Program-made: the position numbers and the translations under genes | The notes under the pieces: model-generated | Told to the model about the DNA's origin: nothing | Seen by the model: the letters and a program-made list of their open reading frames with translations, nothing else | Database searches by the model: none | Shown here: one piece after another, positions 1 through 7,560 of the stretch | Layout: every line of letters begins with the position of its first letter | Position numbering within the stretch: position 1 is the first letter of the stretch | From: an uncultured Clostridia bacterium | GTDB lineage: Bacteria; Bacillota; Clostridia; Oscillospirales; Acutalibacteraceae | Assembly: GCA_937896885.1 (NCBI GenBank) | Contig: CALBNX010000006.1 | Location: 1 to 11,921 of the forward strand | DNA: 11,921 nt | Direction of reading: 5' to 3'

Positions 1-412
1 CCTGAAAACCTGCCACAACAACAATGTTATGACGGTCAATTTCAGAACGAAGTCTATCTGTTTTAACATTCTTGATACGAGCTGTACCATAAGCAGAACT
101 TGTGTTAAATCCTGCTTGCCAACCAAGAAGAGAAACTGCAGGGCAACCTAACTTTTCACAAGCCATTGCGAGAAGTGCGATTGAAATCTGCTCACCCGAT
201 GCCATAAGCATATCCATTTCTCTTTTTGATGGCTTAGAATTTATTTCATAAGCCTTTTCAATCAAATCGTCCGTTGTGTCACCCTGTGCTGATACTACAA
301 CTACAACATCGTTGCCTGCACGATAAGTATCAGTAACAATTTGGGCAACATTCATAACTCTTTCGGCGTCACGAACACTTGAACCACCGAACTTCTGAAC
401 TATAAGTCCCAT
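1..412 (-). CDS. lysC: Aspartate kinase, N-terminal part (runs off left edge)
   Basis: Aspartate kinase phosphorylates L-aspartate with ATP, the first cytoplasmic step to lysine, threonine and methionine. Only the first 137 codons are in the window. The protein opens MGLIVQKFGGSSV, the amino acid kinase nucleotide-binding signature (KFGGSS at residues 7-12). It continues with VVVVSAQGDTTDDLI, then MLMASGEQIS, then SLLGWQAGF, all in the order seen in the aspartokinase catalytic domain. The regulatory ACT domains would lie beyond the left edge. The ATG at 412 is preceded by AGGAGG about 7 bases upstream, so the start is well supported. It lies 33 bases downstream of the homoserine dehydrogenase stop on the same strand, so hom and lysC form an operon. 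No frameshift is seen in the visible part. Which isozyme this is (lysine- or threonine-sensitive) cannot be told without the C-terminus. Confidence 0.95.
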   Translation of the reverse strand, partial: MGLIVQKFGGSSVRDAERVMNVAQIVTDTYRAGNDVVVVVSAQGDTTDDLIEKAYEINSKPSKREMDMLMASGEQISIALLAMACEKLGCPAVSLLGWQAGFNTSSAYGTARIKNVKTDRLRSEIDRHNIVVVAGFQ

Positions 413-445
413 ATATTGCCTCCTAAATGGAATAAATACTAAATA

Positions 446-1684
446 TTAATAATCAGTAACTCTAATAAGTGATTTAATACTGATTGAAGAAATACTGTTA
501 AGTTTTTCTGTCAATTCTTTTTCTGTCATAGCGCTTGTTACAAAAGCCAACTCATTTGATTTGCAACCAGAGAATTCAAGCACCTGAACCTTGCCGATTG
601 TTGCAACAACATCTTGCAATGCGTTTGCTTTATCTGTAACTTCAGCACGGATATAAAGTGGATTTGTTGCAGATTTATAATCAACAACATAGTTTTCTTC
701 TGCTTCGCCCCAACCAAGTGGTTTCTTCCTACCCATATTTCTTGCACAGTCAATAACGTCTGCCACAACTGCTGATGCTGTTGGGAGTTTGCCTGCACCT
801 TTACCATAGAACACAACATCACCTGTTGCATCGCCACGAACAAGGATTGCATTGAAAACATCATTAACTGAAGCTAACTGACTGCCATCCATAACGATTG
901 CAGGAGAAACGATTGCGAAAATCTTGCCGTCATCCATTCTCTTTGCACGACCAAGAAGTTTAATTACGCCACCGTATGCACCGATATATGCAACATCATC
1001 AAGAGTAATCTTTGTAATTCCTTCTGTATAAACTGAATCAGGATAAACATGTTTGCCAAAGCAGAGAGATGCAAGAATACAGATTTTTCTGCAAGCATCG
1101 TGACCCTCTACGTCTGCTGTTGGGTCTTTTTCTGCATAGCCATTATCCTGAGCAAGTTTTAACGCGTCTTCAAAACTCATATTCTTTTCAATCATCATTG
1201 TAAGAATAAAGTTTGTTGTACCGTTTAAGATACCTGCGATTTCGTCAATCTCATTTGCTGCAAGGCATTGTGAAATTGGTCTGATAATAGGAATACCACC
1301 ACCAACTGATGCTTCAAACAAGAAGTTTACATTGTTTTCAGCGGCAAACTGTAAAAGCTCATAGCCCTTTGCTGCAACAAGTTCTTTGTTTGATGTTACA
1401 ACGCTCTTGCCTGCTTTAAGACAAGATGAAACAAATTCATAAGCAGGGTGAAGTCCGCCCATTGTTTCAACAACAATCTTAACATCATCATCGTTAAGAA
1501 TAATATTGAAATCCTTAATCATTTTACTTTCGTGAGGGTCCCCTGGGAAATCTCTCAAATCAAGGATATATTTAACTTCCATTTCATTTTGTGTGCTTCT
1601 TTTGACGATACTATCGTGATTTTTAGTGAGGACTTCAACCACACCAGAACCAACCGTACCGTATCCCATTACTGCAACATACAT
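446..1684 (-). CDS. hom: Homoserine dehydrogenase
   Basis: Reduces aspartate semialdehyde to homoserine with NAD(P)H, at the branch to threonine and methionine. The 412-residue protein has the usual length for the ACT-containing form. Visible are the Rossmann motif GYGTVGSG (7-14), TSNKELVA (97-104), FEASVGGGIPII (123-134), GILNGTTNFI (151-160), the catalytic/substrate segment AEKDPTADVEGHDACRK (184-200) and GAGKLPTASAVVAD (296-309). Residues about 343-412 form a short C-terminal ACT-like domain whose usual DKPGVL loop reads DKANAL, so feedback sensing may differ. An in-frame GTG at 1696 would add four residues, but it abuts the only Shine-Dalgarno-like sequence (AGGA). The ATG at 1684 gives the normal family N-terminus, with that AGGA about 13 bases upstream, a somewhat long spacing. 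It is first in the hom-lysC operon. Confidence 0.96.
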   Translation of the reverse strand: MYVAVMGYGTVGSGVVEVLTKNHDSIVKRSTQNEMEVKYILDLRDFPGDPHESKMIKDFNIILNDDDVKIVVETMGGLHPAYEFVSSCLKAGKSVVTSNKELVAAKGYELLQFAAENNVNFLFEASVGGGIPIIRPISQCLAANEIDEIAGILNGTTNFILTMMIEKNMSFEDALKLAQDNGYAEKDPTADVEGHDACRKICILASLCFGKHVYPDSVYTEGITKITLDDVAYIGAYGGVIKLLGRAKRMDDGKIFAIVSPAIVMDGSQLASVNDVFNAILVRGDATGDVVFYGKGAGKLPTASAVVADVIDCARNMGRKKPLGWGEAEENYVVDYKSATNPLYIRAEVTDKANALQDVVATIGKVQVLEFSGCKSNELAFVTSAMTEKELTEKLNSISSISIKSLIRVTDY

Positions 1685-1761
1685 TATAAAATTCACGTCC
1701 TAACTGTGAAAACTTTCTGTAAAAAAGGTTATAGTCAAGCATTATAAAAATACTTTTAAAT

Positions 1762-1770
1762 ATTCTATCA
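1762..1770 (-). promoter_or_regulatory. Possible extended -10 promoter for hom-lysC
   Basis: On the minus strand this reads TGATAGAAT, an extended -10 (TGn followed by TAGAAT, 5 of 6 matches to TATAAT). The -35 position about 17 bases upstream is poor (TTTATT). Transcription would begin near 1754, leaving a leader of about 70 bases. That leader is too short to hold a lysine riboswitch or T-box, and I see neither. This call rests on a short match in an AT-rich region. Confidence 0.3.
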
Positions 1771-1793
1771 CAAAACCCTTAGAGAATAAAGGG

Positions 1794-1877
1794 GCAATAT
1801 ACAATATATTTAAAAAATTTTTTGAAGAATTTTTAGAAAATTTTACATATTTTTCACAGTTTTTAATTGTATATTGC
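1794..1877. repeat. Perfect 12-bp inverted repeat in divergent intergenic region
   Basis: GCAATATACAAT at 1794-1805 is the exact reverse complement of ATTGTATATTGC at 1866-1877, with 60 bases between. Read in each gene's own direction, both the hom-lysC unit and the AI-2E/PHP unit therefore carry the same outward-pointing 12-mer upstream. The spacer is extremely AT-rich and includes the perfect palindrome A6T6 at 1812-1823. The match ends exactly at 12 bases on both sides. It could be paired operator half-sites, duplicated promoter cores (each arm contains TATATT), or chance in AT-rich DNA. No confident -35/-10 pair could be assigned to the rightward genes. Confidence 0.5.
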
Positions 1878-1926
1878 GTTAAAATGGTTTATTATATTGT
1901 TAACAACTAATTTTGGAGAGTTCTTT

Positions 1927-3108
1927 ATGACAGGAATTGAAAAGAAAAAGAATTTTATAATCAGCGTTTTGTATGGTGCAATCGTTCTCACATTGTTCTA
2001 TGCATTTTTCAAATATGCATTCGGTTTATTCTTACCTTTCATTGTCGCAGTGCTTGTTGCAATGATTTTGCAAAAACCAATTAACTTTATCTGCAATAAG
2101 ACTCCTTTAAAGCGCGGAATCGTTTCGGTTTTTATGGTTCTTATCTGTTCACTTGCCATTCTTTTTGGAATCGGTATGATTTTTATGTGGATTGGTATAG
2201 AACTTAAAGGCTTTTTCCAATATATTATGATTCAGTTAGAAGATATTCCTTCTCTTCTCTTGAAAATCGAAGCCGCAATCAACAATGGGCTTTCATTCTT
2301 GCCAGACAAAGTTGAGGGTACAGTAACTTCGTTTATCAGCGAAAAGCTTAACGAAATTCTGAGTTCTTCAAACAAGCCTGATGCATCAACCACAAGTTTT
2401 GATATTTCAAGTCTTGCAACACCACTTTTAGGCATTCTTGACACAGCAAAGCAAATTCCTACAACTATTGTTTCAATTGTAATTGCTGTTATTGCTTGCT
2501 GCTTTATGGCATCTGACTTTAAAACGGTTAAAAAAGTTATTCTTAGCCTTTTCAAACCTGAAACAAGAGAAAAAGTTGTCAGAGCAAAACATCTTTTGTT
2601 CCCCGCATTGGGCAAAATGGCAAAAGCTTATGCTCTCATTATCACAATCACATTCACAGAGCTTTCTCTCGGACTTTTCTTGCTTCAACTTATGGGAATT
2701 TATGAGAGTGGATATATCTTCATAATTGCAGGAATTGTGGCTCTCATTGATATTGTTCCCGTTCTTGGAACAGGAACTGTGCTTATTCCTTGGGCTGTTT
2801 ATTCACTTTTCACAGGAAATATTCCTATGGCTATTGGCATAATTATTATGTATGTCTGCATAACGGTTATCAGACAGATTATTGAGCCAAAGCTTGTTGC
2901 TGCACAACTTGGTATTCCACCATTCACAACAATTATGGCAATGTATATCGGCTCAAGAATTTTTGGATTTATCGGTCTTTTCCTTCTACCAATTACAATT
3001 GTTATGGTTAAAATGCTTAATGATGAAGGAATTATACACATTTTCCACAAGGTTGAAGATGACGAACTTTCAGGGTTTAAACCCGAAGCAAAGGAAGAAC
3101 AAGTATGA
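1927..3108 (+). CDS. AI-2E family (YtvI-like) integral membrane protein
   Basis: A 393-residue polytopic membrane protein of the AI-2E/PerM family (PF01594). Hydrophobic segments lie at about 10-29, 32-50, 65-95, 180-197, 232-256, 262-290, 300-318 and 335-362, with a long polar region at 100-178 between the third and fourth. Family marks are DIVPVLGTGT near 275-284 and the C-terminal block RQIIEPKLVAAQLGIPP then GSRIFGFIGLFLLPI (316-356). The family name comes from E. coli TqsA, but many Firmicute members are sporulation (YtvI) or ion-transport proteins, so the substrate is unknown. The ATG at 1927 has GGAGAG six bases upstream. An in-frame TTG at 1867 would add 20 residues but lacks a ribosome binding site. 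Its stop overlaps the next gene's start (ATGA), so the two are probably translationally coupled. Confidence 0.88.
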   Translation: MTGIEKKKNFIISVLYGAIVLTLFYAFFKYAFGLFLPFIVAVLVAMILQKPINFICNKTPLKRGIVSVFMVLICSLAILFGIGMIFMWIGIELKGFFQYIMIQLEDIPSLLLKIEAAINNGLSFLPDKVEGTVTSFISEKLNEILSSSNKPDASTTSFDISSLATPLLGILDTAKQIPTTIVSIVIAVIACCFMASDFKTVKKVILSLFKPETREKVVRAKHLLFPALGKMAKAYALIITITFTELSLGLFLLQLMGIYESGYIFIIAGIVALIDIVPVLGTGTVLIPWAVYSLFTGNIPMAIGIIIMYVCITVIRQIIEPKLVAAQLGIPPFTTIMAMYIGSRIFGFIGLFLLPITIVMVKMLNDEGIIHIFHKVEDDELSGFKPEAKEEQV

Positions 3109-3824
3109 TAGATATTCATAATCATATACTTTTTGATATTGACGACGGTGCAGAAGATATTGACACTTGTGTGCAAATGTGCATTGACGCTTATAAAAAT
3201 GGGTGCACGGCAATAGCCGTTACACCACACTTTTTTAAATACAATAAACTTGAAGATTTTCTGTATGAAAGAACAGAAAAAATTAGAATTCTTCGTCACA
3301 TTCTTGAAGAAGAAAATATTGACCTTTTAGTATTCTCAGGTGCAGAGCTTTTTCTCTCTGACGAGATTTTTAATGCACAAAATTTAGACTCTCTCACAAT
3401 CAACCATTCACGATATATGCTTTGTGAATTTCCATTAGGACCTTTTGATGTAAACAGAGTGCCTTTATGGATTGACGAGCTTATCTCTCGTGGATACACA
3501 CCAATTGTTGCTCACCCCGAAAGATATGTTGAGTTTCATCACAATTTTCATATTATTGATGAACTTATTGACCGTGATGTTATTTTTCAGGTGAACATTG
3601 ACAGTTTAACAGGTAGCAACGGACGAGAGCCACAGAGAATGGCAATTGATATGGTGAGAAGAAAAATCGCAAAGCTCATTGCAACTGATGCTCATGATTT
3701 AGAATATCGTCATACAAGAATCAAAGAAAAATTCAAGAAATTACCCGATGTAATTACAGAAGAAATGCTTGAATTTTGTATGAATGAAATTCCTGACAGA
3801 ATTTTGAAGAATAAAGAGATATAA
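3105..3824 (+). CDS. PHP-domain protein-tyrosine phosphatase, CpsB/CapC (YwqE) family
   Basis: A 239-residue PHP-fold metallophosphatase. Characterised relatives (CpsB of Streptococcus, YwqE of Bacillus subtilis) dephosphorylate tyrosine kinases controlling capsule or exopolysaccharide synthesis. The metal-site residues are all visible: HNH at 5-7, DDG at 13-15, TPH ending at H42, GAEL with E81, AHPER with H137, and TDAH with D195 and H197, plus the family segment QVNIDSLTG (162-170). Length is normal. AGGAAG precedes the ATG at 3105, which overlaps the upstream TGA by four bases. No cognate BY-kinase or polysaccharide genes are in the window, so the substrate is uncertain. The partner here is a membrane protein instead. 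The gene is followed by a strong terminator. Confidence 0.9.
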   Translation: MIDIHNHILFDIDDGAEDIDTCVQMCIDAYKNGCTAIAVTPHFFKYNKLEDFLYERTEKIRILRHILEEENIDLLVFSGAELFLSDEIFNAQNLDSLTINHSRYMLCEFPLGPFDVNRVPLWIDELISRGYTPIVAHPERYVEFHHNFHIIDELIDRDVIFQVNIDSLTGSNGREPQRMAIDMVRRKIAKLIATDAHDLEYRHTRIKEKFKKLPDVITEEMLEFCMNEIPDRILKNKEI

Positions 3825-3825
3825 C

Positions 3826-3859
3826 AAAAACTCCCGAAATCAAATATCGGGAGTTTTTT
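3826..3859. terminator. Bidirectional rho-independent terminator between convergent genes
   Basis: CTCCCGA (3831-3837) pairs with TCGGGAG (3847-3853) around a 9-base loop. TTTTTT follows on the plus strand, and the AAAAA before the stem becomes a U-run on the minus strand. It can therefore end both the rightward AI-2E/PHP unit and the leftward five-gene unit whose last stop codon is at 3877. Confidence 0.9.
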
Positions 3860-3876
3860 CTGTTTATATATAGTTT

Positions 3877-4767
3877 TTATACTTTTGTTTTCATTCTTGC
3901 CTTGAAAAATTCTGCGATTTCTGTGTTTGCCATGTCACCATATTTAGAGAATGGGTCAACCACATTGAAAACGTGGGATAATGGTTTGTCAAAGTCGTGG
4001 AATTTGTGTTCAATATTATTTCTTTCAAGAATATCTTTCAATTTATAGCATTGCTTTTTAAGGAAATCGTTTCTTGCTGTGTTCACATAAAATGGTGGAA
4101 AATCTTTTGAGATTATTCTGTTTACATCAAGATATCTTTTATATTTACTCTTTCTCCATTTATCACCCAAAAGAATTGGTACATTAACATTCATAAGAAA
4201 ATTTGGGCTTAACAAATCGACCGCAGGGCAAATTGCAGCAACTGCATTGAAATCGAACCCGCAATATTCCACTCCGAAATCTTTTTGCATATCTTCGTCG
4301 AGATTTACAGCAGTTGTTACACAGGAGAAATGTCCACCTGCAGAGTCACCTGCAAGGAAGATATTATCCATATCAGCAGGATATTCTTTAAGATTTTCAT
4401 TGAGCCATTTAAGTGCAGAGAAGATGTCACGAATCTGGTCATCAAAAAGCACATCACCTGCAAGACGATAGTTAATTGATGCAACTAAAAAGCCTTTTTC
4501 AGCAAGTTTAAGGCAGAAATTTTTGTTGATTTCTTTATAACCATACATCCATCCACCACCGTGAATGTCGATAATTACAGGCAACTTTTCTGTTGTTCCT
4601 TCAGGATAATAAATATCAAGAAGATGTCCTTTTTCACCATCATCGATATACGGAATATCAAGAATTTTAACAAGACCTTCCGGCTCTGTCTGTGACGCAA
4701 TTCTCTTTGCATCCATTTTGCCAGTATTCTCCCAGTTTTTATCAAGAATAGGTTTTAAGATATACAT
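3877..4767 (-). CDS. Alpha/beta hydrolase, HSL/BD-FAE-type esterase
   Basis: A cytoplasmic carboxylic-ester hydrolase of 296 residues; no signal peptide is visible. The oxyanion-hole motif HGGGW is at 69-73, the nucleophile elbow GDSAGG at 140-145 (Ser142), a likely acid Asp at 234 (ARND) and the catalytic His at 265 (LSHVF). DIHGGG and GDSAGG together place it in the hormone-sensitive-lipase-like or BD-FAE-like esterases. The substrate is unknown; small acyl or acetyl esters, including sugar acetates, are typical. The ATG at 4767 has GGGGGT seven bases upstream. Another ATG at 4773 lies directly against that G-run and is less likely. The gene lies 18 bases after the TIM-barrel gene and is the last of the leftward unit, just before the terminator. 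Confidence 0.88.
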   Translation of the reverse strand: MYILKPILDKNWENTGKMDAKRIASQTEPEGLVKILDIPYIDDGEKGHLLDIYYPEGTTEKLPVIIDIHGGGWMYGYKEINKNFCLKLAEKGFLVASINYRLAGDVLFDDQIRDIFSALKWLNENLKEYPADMDNIFLAGDSAGGHFSCVTTAVNLDEDMQKDFGVEYCGFDFNAVAAICPAVDLLSPNFLMNVNVPILLGDKWRKSKYKRYLDVNRIISKDFPPFYVNTARNDFLKKQCYKLKDILERNNIEHKFHDFDKPLSHVFNVVDPFSKYGDMANTEIAEFFKARMKTKV

Positions 4768-4785
4768 AATCATACCCCCATTTGT

Positions 4786-5445
4786 TTATGGATGGGGCTC
4801 ACCTTTGCGATAAGCCTCCATGATATCACGAAAAACCTCACCATTTGTCGGTGGAGTCCATGTGATTGCATCTGCTCCTGCTTTAATTGTTGCTTTTATG
4901 CTTTCTTCGTTTGGTCCACCCGTTGCCATAATGGGTACATCGGGGAATTTTTCACGGATTTTTGCAACCAATTCAGGTGTACGTGCCGCCGCTGACACAT
5001 TCAAAATCTGCGCACCAGCATCTAATCTTGCCTCGATGTCGTCTTCTTTTACAACAGTTATAACTATTGGCAAATCGACAATTTTCGAAACTTCTTTGAT
5101 TGTTTCATTTGATGTTGGTGCATTAAGCACCACACCTGTTGCACCCTGATATTCAGCGTGACGGGCAAGGTTAATTACTCGTTCACCCTTTGTCAGTCCA
5201 CCACCAACGCCAACGAAAACAGGACAATCCGCCACCATCATTACAGCTTGGGTTATAACTGGTTGTGGTGTAAATGGATAAACTGCAATAACCGCATCTG
5301 CATTACAATTTCTTATAATGCTCACATCAGTTGAAAAAACAATAGACTTTATTCTTCTTCCAAAAATTTTTATTCCTTTGCAATCATAAATCACATCGGG
5401 AACGCTGAGTCTGAAATCTCTTAAATATCCTTTAATCTCATTCAT
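4786..5445 (-). CDS. Uncharacterised TIM-barrel-like protein (conserved, function unknown)
   Basis: A 219-residue soluble protein with a pattern suggesting a phosphate-binding (beta/alpha)8 barrel: alternating hydrophobic strands and helices, a GVGGG turn at 79-83, APTSNETI (109-116), ILNVSAAA (147-154), and ATGGPNEESI (174-183) followed by KAGADAI, the kind of C-terminal phosphate-binding repeat seen in NanE, ThiG, TrpF and similar enzymes. It matches none of those families closely by eye. From memory, similar proteins in Clostridia carry only a vague 'hydrolase' label. The ATG at 5445 has AAAGGA eight bases upstream. The ATG at 5454 would overlap that site and is unlikely. It lies 50 bases after recG and 18 before the esterase, in the same transcription unit. 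Enzyme activity cannot be assigned. Confidence 0.8.
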   Translation of the reverse strand: MNEIKGYLRDFRLSVPDVIYDCKGIKIFGRRIKSIVFSTDVSIIRNCNADAVIAVYPFTPQPVITQAVMMVADCPVFVGVGGGLTKGERVINLARHAEYQGATGVVLNAPTSNETIKEVSKIVDLPIVITVVKEDDIEARLDAGAQILNVSAAARTPELVAKIREKFPDVPIMATGGPNEESIKATIKAGADAITWTPPTNGEVFRDIMEAYRKGEPHP

Positions 5446-5495
5446 AAATAACATCCTTTATTTTAGGTTGTTTTTATTATAAATCCCAAATTTTA

Positions 5496-7547
5496 CTAAA
5501 TTGTGTTTGCAGTATTAGCAACTTGTAAACTATAAATTTTCTTTGCAACCTGTTTGCCAATTTGTTTATGCTCTTGCTTTTCGAAATTATGGTCTGTTGA
5601 CATAATCTCTTTTGCAAATTCTTGAGTCTGCATAAGAATTTTTGTATCGGTCATAATGTCCGCTATGCGAAGTTTTGGAAGTCCGTGTTGACGAGTGCCA
5701 AAGAAATCACCAGGTCCACGAAGTTTCAAATCTTCGTCGGCAATTTTAAAACCATCGGTAGTTTCACACATAATATTCATTCTCGCCGTTGCTTCGTCAC
5801 CCGTTGCATCTGTCACAAGCACACAAGTGGATTTTGCCTTGCCACGACCAACTCTACCGCGCAACTGATGAAGTTGAGAAAGACCAAAACGCTCGGCATT
5901 TTCAACTACCATAATCACCGCATTTGGCACATCAACGCCAACTTCAATAACTACAGTTGAAATAAGAAGTTGAATTTCTCCACTTTTAAATTTGAGCATT
6001 ATCTCGTCTTTCTTTTTAGGGCTCATTTTGCCGTGTAAAAGGTCCATTCTATAATTTTTGAATGGCACTTGTGCTTTTTTGAAGTATTCTTCAACTGATA
6101 ATACTCCTTGCACAAGCTCACTTTCTTCAACTAACGGACAAACAATATACGCCTGATAACCCGCGTCCAGATGCTTACGGATAAAGTCAAACATACCCCC
6201 ACGCTTTGAAGAATTGACAGCAAATGTGTCAATTTTTTGTCTGCCCGGTGGCAACTCATCAAGGATTGAAACATTCAAATCGCCGAAGAGAATGAGCGCC
6301 AATGTTCTTGGAATTGGTGTTGCCGACATAACATAAACGTGTGGATTTGCGCCTTTGCTACAAAGACCTGTTCTCTGTTTTACGCCGAAACGATGTTGCT
6401 CGTCAGTAATAACAAGTCCAAGATTTCTAAACTCTACATCGTTCTGAATAAGAGCATGAGTACCAATTATTAAATCTATTTCGCCATTTTTAAGTCGTTC
6501 TTTTATTTCTTTTTTCTCTTTCGCTTTGGTGCTACCTGTCAATAATTCGCAACTAATACCCGTATTGTTGAAAAGTGTTTTAAATGTTTCAAAATGTTGG
6601 GTTGCAAGCACTTCTGTAGGTGCCATCAACGCTGATTGCAAGCCGTTTTTCGCAACTGAATAAACAATAGCCGCAGCTACGGCAGTTTTACCACTACCAA
6701 CATCACCTTGCAAAAGTCTGTTCATTTGTTTTCCACTTCGCATATCAGAAACGGCTTCTTTTACGGCTTTTCTCTGCGCGTTTGTGGGTGTAAATGGTAA
6801 AAGTGAGAAAAATTCATCACTATAATCCTTATTGATTATATTACCTGTTTTTATAACTGAGTTATCATTTTTTAAGGTCAACAAACTAAGTTGCAAAATG
6901 AATAATTCATCAAAAATCAAACGATTTCTTGCATTTTGCAAATCTTCATCATTTTTAGGAAAATGAATATTGCGAATTGCAGTATCAAGAGATACCAAAC
7001 TAAATTTATCTAAAATATATTGTGGTAAATAATCGGGAATTGCGTCAATATTTTCAAGTGCAAATTTAACTGCTGACTGAATTTGCCTTGACGTTATATT
7101 CTTATTCTGCGGATAAATTGGTCGCACTTCAACACTTTCAGTTGATTTTATAAACATTGGTGCAACCATTTCACGAGCCGCAAATTTGCCCAAGGTAATT
7201 TTTCCGTAAAACAGATATTCTTCACCTGTTTTTAACATTTTATCAATAAATTTATTGTTGAAAAAGGTGATTGAAACTGCATCGTCACCATCAGTAACCG
7301 TACCCTTTGCAATGAGCATTCCACCGCGGACTCTCTCGTTTTTTATAGGGAAAATAAGTGTTCCCTTGATGCACACATTTTCACCGATAACGCATTGAGA
7401 TATGGGAAGTATTTTACTCCAATCTTCATAAGCACGAGGATAAAAACGCAAAAGCTCCCCGACCGTTGACACACCAAGAGAGCGAAAACCGTTTGCTCGG
7501 GTTTCGCCAACGCCCTTGATATATTTAATATCGTCGGAGAACTTCAT
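5496..7547 (-). CDS. recG: ATP-dependent DNA helicase RecG
   Basis: RecG is a superfamily 2 double-stranded DNA translocase that remodels stalled forks and Holliday junctions. The 683-residue length is close to the E. coli enzyme. The N-terminal wedge (OB-fold) region covers about 50-150 and opens with a helix-hairpin-helix-like KGVGETRA. Then follow Walker A GDVGSGKT (281-288), TEVLATQH (311-318), the DEQH box (382-385), motif III SATPIPRTLA (408-417), and the C-terminal helicase motifs TVVIEVGVDVP (531-541) and RFGLSQLHQLRGRVGRG (553-569). The C-terminal GDFFGTRQHGLP block typical of RecG is present. The ATG at 7547 is preceded by GAGGT at good spacing. It lies 13 bases downstream of the lipoprotein gene, so it is probably cotranscribed. 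Confidence 0.98.
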   Translation of the reverse strand: MKFSDDIKYIKGVGETRANGFRSLGVSTVGELLRFYPRAYEDWSKILPISQCVIGENVCIKGTLIFPIKNERVRGGMLIAKGTVTDGDDAVSITFFNNKFIDKMLKTGEEYLFYGKITLGKFAAREMVAPMFIKSTESVEVRPIYPQNKNITSRQIQSAVKFALENIDAIPDYLPQYILDKFSLVSLDTAIRNIHFPKNDEDLQNARNRLIFDELFILQLSLLTLKNDNSVIKTGNIINKDYSDEFFSLLPFTPTNAQRKAVKEAVSDMRSGKQMNRLLQGDVGSGKTAVAAAIVYSVAKNGLQSALMAPTEVLATQHFETFKTLFNNTGISCELLTGSTKAKEKKEIKERLKNGEIDLIIGTHALIQNDVEFRNLGLVITDEQHRFGVKQRTGLCSKGANPHVYVMSATPIPRTLALILFGDLNVSILDELPPGRQKIDTFAVNSSKRGGMFDFIRKHLDAGYQAYIVCPLVEESELVQGVLSVEEYFKKAQVPFKNYRMDLLHGKMSPKKKDEIMLKFKSGEIQLLISTVVIEVGVDVPNAVIMVVENAERFGLSQLHQLRGRVGRGKAKSTCVLVTDATGDEATARMNIMCETTDGFKIADEDLKLRGPGDFFGTRQHGLPKLRIADIMTDTKILMQTQEFAKEIMSTDHNFEKQEHKQIGKQVAKKIYSLQVANTANTI

Positions 7548-7560
7548 TTTTCTTACCTCT

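Noticed and set aside
1685..1770. Lysine riboswitch, SAM riboswitch or T-box before hom
   Set aside because: The leader is short and AT-rich, without recognisable conserved boxes or a terminator/antiterminator pair.
1776..1793. CCCTT/AAGGG hairpin in the hom upstream region as a terminator or attenuator
   Set aside because: Only five base pairs, no U-run, and probably upstream of the transcription start.
1867..1926. Upstream TTG extension of the AI-2E family gene
   Set aside because: It would add 20 residues with no ribosome binding site; the ATG at 1927 has GGAGAG at ideal spacing and gives a normal N-terminus.
2232..3299. Several open frames antisense to the AI-2E gene
   Set aside because: They lie wholly opposite a well-supported membrane protein gene, have no family features and lack ribosome binding sites.
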